The position numbers were made by a program, and so were the translations under genes. Below, one piece after another: positions 29,744-37,810 of a stretch of 53,840 nucleotides of DNA. Origin of the DNA: CAZZEX01 sp964653285 (GTDB lineage: Bacteria > Chloroflexota > Anaerolineae > B4-G1); contig CAZZEX010000025.1 of the NCBI GenBank assembly GCA_964653285.1, forward strand, positions 1 through 53,840, in the 5' to 3' direction. Under the pieces are notes generated by a model that had not been told where the DNA came from, did not search any database, and was given only the letters and a program-made list of their open reading frames with translations. Positions within the stretch are counted from its first letter, which is position 1, and every line of letters starts with the position of its first letter.

Positions 29744-30361
29744 CTATGGCCCGCTGTCCAGTAGAAAATTGAGCACGATGGCCACGATGCCTGCGATAAC
29801 GGTGCGCAATCCGTAACTGATGAGGTTGCGCCCGGAGATGTGCCCCAGGAACATCCCCAGCCCGAACAGGCTGATCAGGGCAATAACCAAAGAGAGTGCA
29901 TAACTGACCACGATGTCATTGATAAGCGGTGCAAAGAAAAAGGGGGCGAGTACAACCAGCGAGGAGACAAGAGGCGACAGGCCATCCACCAGTGACACGA
30001 CGACCACTGCCATGCGCGAGGCCCGGCCGATCTTCGTCTCTCCCAGGTCGGTCAGCGATATTCTCTCCAGTTCAGCCAACTCGCGCCTGCGCTCGGCGGA
30101 CTCGGCCAGGTAAGCCCCCCATAGCCCCGAAACTCCTATGGAGATGGAGGCGGCGATGCCGATGCGGATCACGGTACCAGCATTGCGGATATCGCTCAGA
30201 TAATTGCCCGTCACTATGCCGACCATGGTCAGCACGCCATCAAAAGAATTGTTCGCCAAGGCCCGGCGAGCGATCTGCGAGAAGCCGGCAATACGTTCGT
30301 ATTCTCGTATGTCCTCTATGCTCTGGGCCAGACGCCCGAGCGGTTTACCTGAGTTTCCCAC
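29744..30361 (-). CDS. VIT1/CCC1-family iron/manganese transporter-like protein
   Basis: A 205-residue membrane protein. The N-terminal part IARRALANNSFDGVLTMVGI matches the first helix of the VIT1/CCC1 family, where the Asp-Gly pair precedes the pore. Five hydrophobic segments are apparent (about 41-57, 65-84, 117-137, 145-166 and 180-200). LAESAERRRELAELER is the charged loop after helix 2 corresponding to the metal-binding region, although here it is short. Family members move Fe2+ or Mn2+ out of the cytoplasm. The DUF211 gene lies 2 bases upstream, a pairing I have seen for these families, so the two probably work together. Confidence 0.8.
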   Translation of the reverse strand: MGNSGKPLGRLAQSIEDIREYERIAGFSQIARRALANNSFDGVLTMVGIVTGNYLSDIRNAGTVIRIGIAASISIGVSGLWGAYLAESAERRRELAELERISLTDLGETKIGRASRMAVVVVSLVDGLSPLVSSLVVLAPFFFAPLINDIVVSYALSLVIALISLFGLGMFLGHISGRNLISYGLRTVIAGIVAIVLNFLLDSGP

Positions 30362-30363
30362 GG

Positions 30364-30651
30364 CTAATCTTGCGGCGTGATGACGTCCTCAATGAGCACT
30401 CTACCGGCTGCCACCTCGTCAATGGAGTGGATCGCACCGCCATTTTCCTCAATGACGCATGCGATCTCCTCATAGCGCAAGTCATGTCCTTCGATGGTGA
30501 TCTTGGCGTTTTCTACGCGGCGGTCAATCTCGTAGATTGAGATGTTGACGCCGTCCACACCCTCTAGATCGGCCAGCAATTGCACCAGTTCCACGATGCT
30601 CGGATCCAGGGGCTTCAGCACGTCCAGCACCAGTCGTCTCAGGTTTCCCAT
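30364..30651 (-). CDS. DUF211 family protein
   Basis: A 95-residue protein starting at ATG 30651 (MGNLRRLVLDVLKP). The sequence fits DUF211 along its whole length: RRLVLDVLKPLDPSIVELV, VDGVNISIYEIDRRVENAK, ITIEGHDLRYEEI, then GGAIHSIDEVAAG. It is a small ferredoxin-like alpha/beta protein, best known in archaea. Its biochemical role is not established. It lies between trmI and the VIT-type transporter with almost no spacing, so it is co-transcribed with both, and a role in metal handling with the transporter is reasonable. Confidence 0.9.
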   Translation of the reverse strand: MGNLRRLVLDVLKPLDPSIVELVQLLADLEGVDGVNISIYEIDRRVENAKITIEGHDLRYEEIACVIEENGGAIHSIDEVAAGRVLIEDVITPQD

Positions 30652-30661
30652 AGTCCTTCCT

Positions 30662-31459
30662 TCATTCCTCCAATGGTACGAGCGCCCGCGCAAAGATCAG
30701 GTAGCCAGTGTGAGCCACCATACGGTCCATCGGCCGCAGGCGGGCGGGCACCGCCTTGTACTGCCGGAGCAGCAACTCCTCTACTTCGATCGGGCCAAAG
30801 TTGGTCGCCTCCAGTGCACCGATCAAGCGGCTGACTTGATTCGTGGTAGGCAGGATGCAGCCAAAGAAGCCACCGTTGGCAAGAGCCGCGTGAGCTTGTG
30901 TCAGGTAGTCCCAGGGGTTGGGCAGGTCTAAAAACAGAGCCTCGGCGTTACGTTCGTCGAAGCCCGCAGCGATGTCGCGCCGCTTGAATTCCACAAACTC
31001 GGCCAAACCAACCTGCTCCAAGTTCTTGCGGGCCAGTTGTTGCATCTCCGGGCGGACCTCGTAGGAATAAACGCGGCCGGTGGAGCCGACGGCGCGGGCG
31101 AAGACCAACGTCAGCCCGCCGCTGCCGGTGCCGGCTTCGACGACGCGGCAGCCAGAGGCGATGCTCATCTTCATCAGGACATAACCGGCATCTTTGGGGT
31201 AGATGATCTGGGTGGTGCGTTTGAGGTCACGCACAAAGTCGTCGGTGGAGGGCCGGAGCAACAAGAACGGATACCCCAGGTGAGTGAACAGTTGTGTCCC
31301 CCAAGGGGTTCCAATCAGGTCGTCGTGGGCCACCACCCCACGGTGGGTGTGGAATTGTGAGCCTGGCTCCAGCCGGACGATAAATAACTTGCGGTCGCGG
31401 CCAACCAGCAGAGCCCGGTCGTCGGGTTGTGCAGTTTGCACAGCTTGCTCAGCGATCAA
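30662..31459 (-). CDS. trmI: tRNA (adenine-58-N1)-methyltransferase TrmI
   Basis: A 265-residue SAM-dependent methyltransferase. The N-terminal domain carries HRGVVAHDDLIGTPWGTQLF, with the conserved GxxxHDDLIG stretch. The catalytic domain has TTQIIYPKDAGYVLMKM, the SAM loop EAGTGSGGLTL, the YSYEVRPEM acidic residue and LFLDLPNPWDYL, the DxPxPW catalytic motif of the TrmI/Trm61 family. It methylates A58 in the T-loop of tRNAs as a tetramer. It is the first gene of the minus-strand group trmI-DUF211-VIT. A TATAAT on the minus strand at 31510-31515 with TTGCGC 16 bases upstream is a probable promoter. Confidence 0.95.
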   Translation of the reverse strand: MIAEQAVQTAQPDDRALLVGRDRKLFIVRLEPGSQFHTHRGVVAHDDLIGTPWGTQLFTHLGYPFLLLRPSTDDFVRDLKRTTQIIYPKDAGYVLMKMSIASGCRVVEAGTGSGGLTLVFARAVGSTGRVYSYEVRPEMQQLARKNLEQVGLAEFVEFKRRDIAAGFDERNAEALFLDLPNPWDYLTQAHAALANGGFFGCILPTTNQVSRLIGALEATNFGPIEVEELLLRQYKAVPARLRPMDRMVAHTGYLIFARALVPLEE

Positions 31460-31509
31460 GTTATCCCCAAAACCTCACAGAGGCCTCGCTCATAAACCTA
31501 CTGCTCTTA

Positions 31510-31537
31510 ATTATAACGCACTCTCACCACAGCGCAA
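31510..31537 (-). promoter_or_regulatory. Putative promoter for trmI
   Basis: Minus strand TTGCGC (31532-31537), 16-bp spacer, TATAAT (31510-31515), about 50 bases before the trmI start. The -10 box is perfect, the -35 box weak. Confidence 0.5.
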
Positions 31538-31611
31538 CTTTCGCCCTTTCGCCCTGCCGGAAATCATGCGGCGCTGTTCCAGGTAACCGCATCAATCATG
31601 CTTCCTGCAAT

Positions 31612-31640
31612 TTGACTTGAAAGCAGGATAGTGGTACACT
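31612..31640 (+). promoter_or_regulatory. Promoter for the response-regulator gene
   Basis: TTGACT (31612-31617), 17-bp spacer, TACACT (31635-31640), 75 bases before ATG 31716. Confidence 0.65.
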
Positions 31641-31715
31641 AGGTACAACAATGTCAGTATGGCGCTAGTGTCCTGATCTGTGCCAGTTTGCCCGCGAAAC
31701 AAAGGGAGGTACCGA

Positions 31716-32102
31716 ATGGCAGAAGATAAGAAGGTGGTCGTCTGCGTCGAGGACGAGCCTGAGATGATTGACCTGGTCAAACTGATCCTTGGACGCAAGG
31801 GGTTCGATCTTGTCGGCGCTGTCGGCGGTCGCGAGGGCCTGGAGACAGTGCGCAGACTCAAGCCCGATTTGGTGCTGCTGGACCTGATGATGCCGGACAT
31901 GGACGGTTGGGAGGTTTACCAGCAGATGAAGGCCGACGACGAACTGAAGGACATCCCGGTTATCGTCGTCACCGCCAAGGCACAAAGCATTGACAAGGTG
32001 TTAGGTCTTCACATCGCCAAGGTGGATGACTACGTGACCAAGCCGTTCGGCCCGCAGGAACTGCTGCAGAGCGTGAACAAGGTATTAGGGCTACCAGCCT
32101 GA
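31716..32102 (+). CDS. Single-domain response regulator
   Basis: A 128-residue CheY-like receiver domain with no output domain. ATG 31716 is chosen because GGGAGGT lies 7 bases upstream. Visible landmarks are the acidic pair VEDEPEM near residue 10, the phospho-acceptor Asp in LVLLDLMMPDMDGW (about residue 53), the Thr in VIVVTAKAQ, and the Lys in DDYVTKPFGPQEL. It will be phosphorylated by an unseen histidine kinase and act by protein-protein contact. No kinase is nearby, so its pathway cannot be named. Confidence 0.93.
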   Translation: MAEDKKVVVCVEDEPEMIDLVKLILGRKGFDLVGAVGGREGLETVRRLKPDLVLLDLMMPDMDGWEVYQQMKADDELKDIPVIVVTAKAQSIDKVLGLHIAKVDDYVTKPFGPQELLQSVNKVLGLPA

Positions 32103-32109
32103 GCCTGAC

Positions 32110-32330
32110 AGTTCACGATATCGCTCCCATTATCCATGGGGGCCCATTCCCAGCAACTGACTCAGCCACTGAGCACATCGTCCTTGGTGTATGGCGGTCA
32201 CGCGGCGGTGTGCCGGGTTTTCGAGGATTGTTCCGGCAGGCTCGAAGGGCGGTGGTGATGGGAAACCCCGTAGCCATCGCCTCTTGGCTTCTGGAGAGGC
32301 TGCTCTGTGGAGAGGAGCAGGAGGTAGACG
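32110..32330 (+). other. 220-bp leader region with possible RNA structure
   Basis: No gene is seen between the response regulator and the adenosine-specific kinase. The stretch is rich in short complementary segments. For example GGTGATGG pairs with CCATCGCC around GAAACCCCGTA (about 32252-32279), and CTCT/AGAG stems follow before the ribosome binding site AGGAGG at 32317-32322. It may be a structured 5' leader, but I recognise no riboswitch class. Confidence 0.25.
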
Positions 32331-32816
32331 ATGGAACTCACAGTAGTGCAGATTGAGAAGCCGGAGGCCGTGAATCTCATTCTGGGCCAATCGCACTTCA
32401 TCAAGACGGTGGAGGACCTGCACGAGGCGCTGGTTGGTGGTGTGCCAGGCATTGCGTTTGGCCTGGCCTTCTGCGAATCTTCGAGCCCGGCATTGGTGCG
32501 CGCCAGTGGCACCGACGACGAGTTGATCGAACTGGCGAAGCGGAACGCGCTGGCACTGAGCGCAGGACACAGTTTCATCATCTTCCTGGGCGAAGGATTT
32601 TATCCTGTCAACGTGTTGAATGCGGTTAAGATGGTACCTGAAGTATGCCGCATCTTCTGTGCCACGGCCAACCCGGTCGAGGTTGTCCTCGCCGATACGG
32701 AGCAAGGGCGGGGTATCCTCGGCGTGGTGGATGGCGTTAAGACGAAAGGCATCGAGACAGAGGATGACGTCGCCCAGCGCAAGAGCCTCCTTCGCACGAT
32801 CGGCTACAAACTATAG
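32331..32816 (+). CDS. Adenosine-specific kinase family protein (DUF355)
   Basis: A 161-residue protein. It begins VQIEKPEAVNLILGQSHFIK, has GVPGIAFGLAFCESSSPALVR, the GHSFIIFLGEGFYPVNVLNAVK segment, and ends VVDGVKTKGIETEDDVAQRK. These match the DUF355/adenosine-specific kinase family along its length (usual size about 160 residues). The activity was described for an archaeal member. Bacterial copies are little studied. Ribosome binding site GGAGGT lies 8 bases before ATG. The 220-bp leader upstream is unusually long for this genome. Confidence 0.9.
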   Translation: MELTVVQIEKPEAVNLILGQSHFIKTVEDLHEALVGGVPGIAFGLAFCESSSPALVRASGTDDELIELAKRNALALSAGHSFIIFLGEGFYPVNVLNAVKMVPEVCRIFCATANPVEVVLADTEQGRGILGVVDGVKTKGIETEDDVAQRKSLLRTIGYKL

Positions 32817-32852
32817 CCTCGCGCCGTGTTTTACCCCTCATTGACAAGTGAG

Positions 32853-33416
32853 ATGGACGCCAGCACTACACTGCAGTTGCTTCTCGATGCTCATCGTCTG
32901 AAGCGCGTACCGCGCACTGGCTGGATTATGCGGGGTGTGGCCGACGCCGAAAGCGTGGCCGACCATAGTTTCGGTGTGGCCTTTATCTCCCTGATCCTGG
33001 CCGAGATGGTGGATCAGCCCCTGGACAAGGCCAAGTTGTTGACCATCGCGCTGCTCCACGACCTGCCGGAGAGCGTGGTCAGCGATCTTCCCACGCCCAC
33101 GGCGGCCCATTTTCCCCCCGGAGCCAAGCGGAAGGCGGAGACAGAGGCTCTGAACGAATTGCTACGCAGGTTGCCCTGCGCCGAGCAGTGGCACTCTTGG
33201 TGGCAGGAATTCGAGGGTAGGACAAGCATCGAAGGGCGACTCGTCCGCGATGCCGATTGGCTTGATATGCTCATTCAGGCTTACGTCTACGAACAGACGA
33301 CGGGCAATCGCTGGCTGGAGGAGTTCTGGCCCCGGTCAGACGCCTTGCCTTTTGAATTCGCTGTCGCACAGGCGCTGTACGAGGAGTTGAGAGCGCTACG
33401 TCAGCGGCCCACGTAG
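32853..33416 (+). CDS. HD-domain phosphohydrolase (YfbR/HDDC2-like)
   Basis: A 187-residue protein from ATG 32853 (MDASTTLQLL). A second ATG at 32826 is possible, and neither has a strong ribosome binding site. The HD domain is complete: the first His in ESVADHSFGVAF, the HD pair in ALLHDLPESVVSDLPT, and the last Asp in LVRDADWLDMLIQAYV. The order and spacing fit YfbR-type 5'-deoxynucleotidases and HDDC2 proteins, which dephosphorylate (deoxy)nucleoside monophosphates with a divalent metal. It follows the adenosine-specific kinase by 36 bases, suggesting a shared role in nucleoside balance. Confidence 0.85.
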   Translation: MDASTTLQLLLDAHRLKRVPRTGWIMRGVADAESVADHSFGVAFISLILAEMVDQPLDKAKLLTIALLHDLPESVVSDLPTPTAAHFPPGAKRKAETEALNELLRRLPCAEQWHSWWQEFEGRTSIEGRLVRDADWLDMLIQAYVYEQTTGNRWLEEFWPRSDALPFEFAVAQALYEELRALRQRPT

Positions 33417-33432
33417 CGCGTGGTGGTCCGTC

Positions 33433-33816
33433 GTGTCCGACCAACTGACATCCAGCGAAATGATGGTGTGGAACGAGACGCGGGGCGAGCGGCTGCTGGG
33501 GCGTGTGCGCCGCTGTGCCAGTTTCCTCTGTCGTCTGCGGGGGCTGACATTCCGGCGAATCCTGAGCGACGACGAGGGGTTACTGCTGATGGGACACCGG
33601 GAGAGCCGTGCCGACACCGCCATCCACATGTTCTTTGTCTTCTTCCCCATCGCCGCGATATGGCTGGACCGGCACGGGTGGGTGGTGGATGCACAACTAG
33701 CACGCCCTTTCTACCCGCTCTACGTCCCGTGCGCGCCAGCGCGGGACGTGCTGGAGGGGCCGCCAGTGTTGCTGGAGCGGGCGCGAATAGGAGATCAACT
33801 GCGCTTTGGAGGGTGA
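33433..33816 (+). CDS. DUF192 family protein
   Basis: A 127-residue protein with a GTG start at 33433. The DUF192 pattern is clear: LRGLTFRRILSDDEGLLLMG, then ADTAIHMFFVFFPIAAIWLD, then VVDAQLARPF and PARDVLEGPPVLL. No signal peptide is seen, unlike many secreted DUF192 proteins, so this one is probably cytoplasmic. Function is not established. Members are small beta-barrel proteins. Its TGA is followed within 5 bases by the GTG of the LysM-M23 gene, whose ribosome binding site lies inside this gene, so the two are co-translated. Confidence 0.87.
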   Translation: MSDQLTSSEMMVWNETRGERLLGRVRRCASFLCRLRGLTFRRILSDDEGLLLMGHRESRADTAIHMFFVFFPIAAIWLDRHGWVVDAQLARPFYPLYVPCAPARDVLEGPPVLLERARIGDQLRFGG

Positions 33817-33820
33817 TCAG

Positions 33821-35275
33821 GTGAGCCGAAAAGTCATTATTGCCCTAGTCATCTTGCTGTTGGTCGGGGTGCTGGCAATGCCGGTGTGGGCCCAATCGGG
33901 CGGGCCACCGCCGCAGACGACGGTGCACATTGTGCAACGAGGCGAAACGATGTTCTCCATCGCCCGGCGGTACGGCTTGACGGCAGACGCCATCACCCAT
34001 GCCAACGGCATTCCCGACCCACGGCAGATTTACGCCGGTCAGCGGCTGGTCATTCCTGGCGGCAAGGGGGACACCAGTGTGGCGGAGACAATGCCCTATG
34101 TGGTCCAGGTGGGCGACACGCTGGCCTCCATCGCCAGGTGCTACCATATCACCTGGCAGACACTTGTCCAGGTCAATGACCTGCTCGTTCCCAACGTGAT
34201 TTACGCGGGGCAGGTCATCCAAGTGCCGGCACTCGACAGGTCTGCCAGCGAGGAGGGGGCTGCCCGCCTACCGATAGACGGGGGCGTGGTCTACATAGTG
34301 CGTCCCGACGATACCCTGTTCCGCATCGCGCTGCACTATGGCATCTCACCCTGGACGCTGGTGGCTGTCAGCCGCGTTGCGAACCCGGCGCTGATCTACC
34401 CAGGGCAGGAACTGATAGTCCCTGGCGAAGGGCCGGGCCTGTTGCCCGCACCCTTTGTCTCTGTCGAGGTGCAGCCGCTACCGGTGACTCAGGGGACAGC
34501 CATGATCATCGCAGTGCACACAACAGAACCTGTCGCACTGGAGGGGAGACTGTTTGAACAGGAGGTGCGCTTCGCGGAGGAAGGAGGTGTGTACTACGGG
34601 CTGGTGGGGGTGCACGTGTTTACAGAGCCCGGTCTGTATGAACTGGAGTTGAGAGCCGTGGACGCTCGCGGGCAAAACACAGCGATGACCACGGGGGTGT
34701 TAGTAGAGGCCGGGCGTTTCGGCTACGAGCGGATTGATGTCCCTGCTAACCGAACCGGCTTGCTCGATCCGGCTGTCGTCGCCGGGGATCGTGAGCGTTT
34801 TGATGCAGTGCGCCACATTTTTACTCCAGAGCGGCTCTGGACGGTACCTTTTCAACGCCCATGCGGGGGATCCATTTCAGCCTACTTCGGCTCTCATCGC
34901 TCCTACAACGGCGGGCCGTACACCAGCTACCACAGCGGTGTGGATTTCCGGGCACCGAGTGGGACGCCAGTGCACGCATCTGCTGCAGGCATCGTGGTGC
35001 TGGCCGAGCCAATGGCGTTGTGGGGCCACGCCGTTGTGATAGACCACGGTTGGGGCGTTTTGACGGGCTACGGGCACCTTTCGACGATCGAGGTGCAGGT
35101 TGGCCAGCAGGTTTTGCAGGGTGAACTGATTGGCAAGGTAGGCAACACAGGGTTATCCACGGGCGCACATCTGCATTGGGAAACGTGGGTTGGCGGGAAC
35201 AGTGTGGACGGCCTGCAGTGGTTGGAGGAATCCTATCCCTGGCCAGAACCCGGGTGGTTAGCAATTGGTGGTTGA
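33821..35275 (+). CDS. Secreted LysM-M23 peptidoglycan endopeptidase
   Basis: A 484-residue protein starting at GTG 33821, with GGAGGG 7 bases upstream. The signal peptide is VIIALVILLLVGVLAMPVWA. Three LysM domains follow (VQRGETMFSIARRYGLTADA; VQVGDTLASIARCYHITWQT; VRPDDTLFRIALHYGISPWT), which bind glycan chains. A beta domain (residues about 215-310) separates them from the C-terminal M23 peptidase, whose zinc ligands are visible in YHSGVDFRAP (H and D), YGHLST and GAHLHWETW. It cleaves peptide cross-links in the wall or acts in cell separation. All ligands are present, so it should be active rather than an activator of amidases. Confidence 0.95.
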   Translation: MSRKVIIALVILLLVGVLAMPVWAQSGGPPPQTTVHIVQRGETMFSIARRYGLTADAITHANGIPDPRQIYAGQRLVIPGGKGDTSVAETMPYVVQVGDTLASIARCYHITWQTLVQVNDLLVPNVIYAGQVIQVPALDRSASEEGAARLPIDGGVVYIVRPDDTLFRIALHYGISPWTLVAVSRVANPALIYPGQELIVPGEGPGLLPAPFVSVEVQPLPVTQGTAMIIAVHTTEPVALEGRLFEQEVRFAEEGGVYYGLVGVHVFTEPGLYELELRAVDARGQNTAMTTGVLVEAGRFGYERIDVPANRTGLLDPAVVAGDRERFDAVRHIFTPERLWTVPFQRPCGGSISAYFGSHRSYNGGPYTSYHSGVDFRAPSGTPVHASAAGIVVLAEPMALWGHAVVIDHGWGVLTGYGHLSTIEVQVGQQVLQGELIGKVGNTGLSTGAHLHWETWVGGNSVDGLQWLEESYPWPEPGWLAIGG

Positions 35276-35313
35276 TGATCAGCGAACCATCAACGCCACT
35301 ATCGTCGTGGCAG

Positions 35314-35547
35314 TCACTCCTCTTCGATGAACGCCCGTGCCTCATCGGCGTACCTGGTCGGCACCAGGACGCGCGTTTCCCCCAGGCCGTCCACCGTGAT
35401 GCCGATGACTGGTCCTACACTCTCGTAGTTCAACAGCACGGGGATGCCCGCGCATTCCAACTTGGTCTTGATAACCTGAGCCTTCAACAGTCCTTGCGTA
35501 ACGTAGACTATAGTCATGCCAGGATGGCGCGACTGTTCATCTCGCAT
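35314..35547 (-). CDS. DUF2007 small protein
   Basis: A 77-residue protein. MTIVYVTQGLLKAQVIKTKL, then CAGIPVLLNYESVG, then VLVPTRYADEARAFIEE is the DUF2007 pattern, where two helices pack on a ferredoxin-like sheet as in GlnB-related folds. Members are described as putative signal-transducing proteins without known targets. ATG 35547 has GGAGG 6 bases upstream on the minus strand. It lies alone between convergent and divergent neighbours. Confidence 0.82.
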   Translation of the reverse strand: MRDEQSRHPGMTIVYVTQGLLKAQVIKTKLECAGIPVLLNYESVGPVIGITVDGLGETRVLVPTRYADEARAFIEEE

Positions 35548-35596
35548 TTTCAGCCTCCATGGACATCGCTCCTAGTATGCATCAACTGGGCATATT

Positions 35597-35625
35597 TGTC
35601 AAACTGGTACAAGCCTGGTATAATC
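35597..35625 (+). promoter_or_regulatory. Consensus promoter for the unknown two-gene unit
   Basis: TTGTCA (35597-35602), 17-bp spacer, TATAAT (35620-35625), about 40 bases before the start of the 530-residue gene. Confidence 0.8.
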
Positions 35626-35662
35626 GCTCCGGTACCTCTACGGTGACCCGTATTTGGGAGAC

Positions 35663-37255
35663 GTGACTTTGATCCAGCGGAAGACTCAGAACCCTGCTTA
35701 CTGGGGTGACGGGTTCATAGTTGCTCCTGACGATCTTCAATACCTCAGCACGTTGCTGGTCGAGGACGAATTGCCACGCTCGGCAGAGGAACTGGGCCGG
35801 GCGCTGGTCTTGCACCGTTGCCGTCAGGAAGAAGCGCTCATAGAGCGCGCGATGTCCAAGGGCACCCCCTACCAGCCCAAGCGCAGTTACGAAATCGGCA
35901 AGCGGGTGGTCTTCCCGGCGCTGGGCTATCGCGTAGGGGCAGTCGTCGGCGTGCGGCCTGGTCACAACCCTGAATATGGTCCATTCCAGGTCATCCAGGT
36001 GGAATTCGAGGAAGGTGAGAGGCGTGAGTTTGCATCCGAATTGATGACCGACCATCCGCTCAACCGTGAGGTGCAGGCTGGCGCAGTGGGAGATGCGGAA
36101 CTGCGTACCCCAGAGGAACTGGCCGCGCTGTATGGACCGCGGGTTGGGGAGGTGATAGAGGAGCACCTCGAGTCTGAGCCTGACTTTGTCTGCCTGGCCG
36201 GGAAGTGGTTCCGCCGCGACCTGCTGGTGGAGGTGCACGTGGGCCATCTGAATCTGGCGGAAGCCGTGCTCGATATGGCAGGGGGCGGGCCATTGCCAAC
36301 GGAGGTACTGTTAGGCGATCTGGAATTGCCGGAGGAAATCACTCCTCAATTACGCATCTTCTCTCTGAACCACGCCCTTCAAGAGGACGAGCGGTTCGAC
36401 GAGGTCGGGCCAGCGGGAGAAGTGCTCTGGTTTCTCTGTCGGCTGGAGCCGGAGGGGGTGCAATCCGTTCCCACTTACCTGCAATATCAACCCCTGGAGT
36501 ATGATCCCGCGCTGCTGACCAGCGAGATGGCGACATTGGAGCAGGAATTGGACGATGAGTGGTCAAACCTGGACAGTCTTACCGAGGTGTCTGAACCGGT
36601 GACGGTCGTACTGACCTATCCCCACTGGAAGTCCGGTACCCTGCCGCTTGCGAGCCGGCTGGTGCACGTGTTTCCGACTGGCCGTACGCGGCGCATTCGT
36701 TTCACTTTCGTGGATGGCGAGACAGGCACGGAGATGCCCGGCTGGGTTGTACGTGAAGGGCGCTACGTTTACGGCCTGGAGGGGTGGTACAGGACGTATG
36801 ATATACCGCCAGGGGCCTACCTGGAACTGGCGCAGGGTGAGCAGCCAGGAACGATCGTAATTCGGCGCCGTAGCCGCCGACCCAGGCGGGAATGGGTACG
36901 GGTCGCATTGTCAGTAGAAGGGCGGCTCACCATTGAAGTGCGCAAGAAACTCATCGCTTGCGAGTACGACGAGTTGATGATTGTGGTAGAAGAAGATTCC
37001 GAAACGATGGACGTGGTGCGGACTCGTACACACGAGCAAGGGCTTTCGCTGAGACAGTTGATTGTCGAGCTCTTCCCCGAACTGGCCAAACTGAGCCACC
37101 AGGGCACTGTCCACGCGGCTACGCTCTACAGCGCGGTCAACATCGCGATGCGCACACCGCCAGGACCACTGCTGGCGGAACTGGTCGCCAGTGATGTGTA
37201 CGCACCAGTGGGTGACAATTACTGGGTCTTACGTGCGGGTCCCGGTGGAGTTTAG
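35663..37255 (+). CDS. Unrecognised 530-residue protein with a C-terminal helix-turn-helix-like region
   Basis: I do not recognise the family. The start is uncertain: TTG 35654, GTG 35663 or TTG 35669, the last being best spaced from GGGAG at 35656. Residues about 70-130 form a strand-rich module (IGKRVVFPALGYRVGAVVGV, FQVIQVEFEEGERREFASEL) like an RNA- or protein-binding barrel. A middle region is acidic and helical. Residues about 320-420 are again strand-rich. The last 110 residues include LSLRQLIVELFPELAKLSHQ, HAATLYSAVNIAMRTPPG and DVYAPVGDNYWVLR, suggesting a winged helix. It has no signal peptide or membrane segment. A strong promoter precedes it, and a second unknown gene follows after 8 bases. 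The pair may be a DNA-associated system. Confidence 0.8.
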   Translation: MTLIQRKTQNPAYWGDGFIVAPDDLQYLSTLLVEDELPRSAEELGRALVLHRCRQEEALIERAMSKGTPYQPKRSYEIGKRVVFPALGYRVGAVVGVRPGHNPEYGPFQVIQVEFEEGERREFASELMTDHPLNREVQAGAVGDAELRTPEELAALYGPRVGEVIEEHLESEPDFVCLAGKWFRRDLLVEVHVGHLNLAEAVLDMAGGGPLPTEVLLGDLELPEEITPQLRIFSLNHALQEDERFDEVGPAGEVLWFLCRLEPEGVQSVPTYLQYQPLEYDPALLTSEMATLEQELDDEWSNLDSLTEVSEPVTVVLTYPHWKSGTLPLASRLVHVFPTGRTRRIRFTFVDGETGTEMPGWVVREGRYVYGLEGWYRTYDIPPGAYLELAQGEQPGTIVIRRRSRRPRREWVRVALSVEGRLTIEVRKKLIACEYDELMIVVEEDSETMDVVRTRTHEQGLSLRQLIVELFPELAKLSHQGTVHAATLYSAVNIAMRTPPGPLLAELVASDVYAPVGDNYWVLRAGPGGV

Positions 37256-37263
37256 GCCTGCCG

Positions 37264-37707
37264 ATGAGTAAGATTACTGTTCCTCCTTCGCTGCCAGCAC
37301 TGGTCAAGCCTACGCTTGACACGCCATTTCGTATTGACTATGGCTGGTGGGAACGGGAAGGGTTGCGTATTGGTATAGAGTTGCGAACCCACCTTTGCCA
37401 GGAACATCGGGAAGTCTTCAGCGAACACTTCGACACGGAGAAAATTGACTGGGTAGATGAGAAGACAGGTGAGGTGACACAGGTAGATGGGTTGCAGCAC
37501 GTGTTGCAGGTGCATTGCAGCAAGCAGCCGGACTATATCAATGAGCACCTGTCGTTGGTAAATGCGGTTTTCCGCGTGTTCCTGGCAAATGACAATACGC
37601 CCTTGACGTGCAGGGAATTAGGCAGCATCACCGGCCATCCTCCGGAGAAGGTTCTGCGCACGTTGGCAGGACAGCGGGTTTACAAGGGGATCCGGCCAGC
37701 AGGCTAA
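37264..37707 (+). CDS. Unrecognised 147-residue partner protein with a C-terminal winged-helix-like region
   Basis: A soluble protein with no named family known to me. Residues about 25-85 are acidic with LRIGIELRTHLCQEHREVF and WVDEKTGEVTQVDGLQHVLQ. Residues about 85-147 read SLVNAVFRVFLANDNTPLTC, RELGSITGHPPEKVLRTLAG and QRVYKGIRP, which has the spacing of a winged helix (turn helix, recognition helix, wing). It starts 8 bases after the 530-residue gene and is surely co-transcribed with it. Both products end in a similar predicted fold, so they may bind the same DNA or each other. Confidence 0.8.
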   Translation: MSKITVPPSLPALVKPTLDTPFRIDYGWWEREGLRIGIELRTHLCQEHREVFSEHFDTEKIDWVDEKTGEVTQVDGLQHVLQVHCSKQPDYINEHLSLVNAVFRVFLANDNTPLTCRELGSITGHPPEKVLRTLAGQRVYKGIRPAG

Positions 37708-37810
37708 TCGGGCTTTGGACCTTGATGCTTGCGCCGCGACGGTCGTCGCGGCGTTGTCATTCACCCACCCTGGAACATCAGCATAATGAAATGCTGACGA
37801 GGAGGTTATC

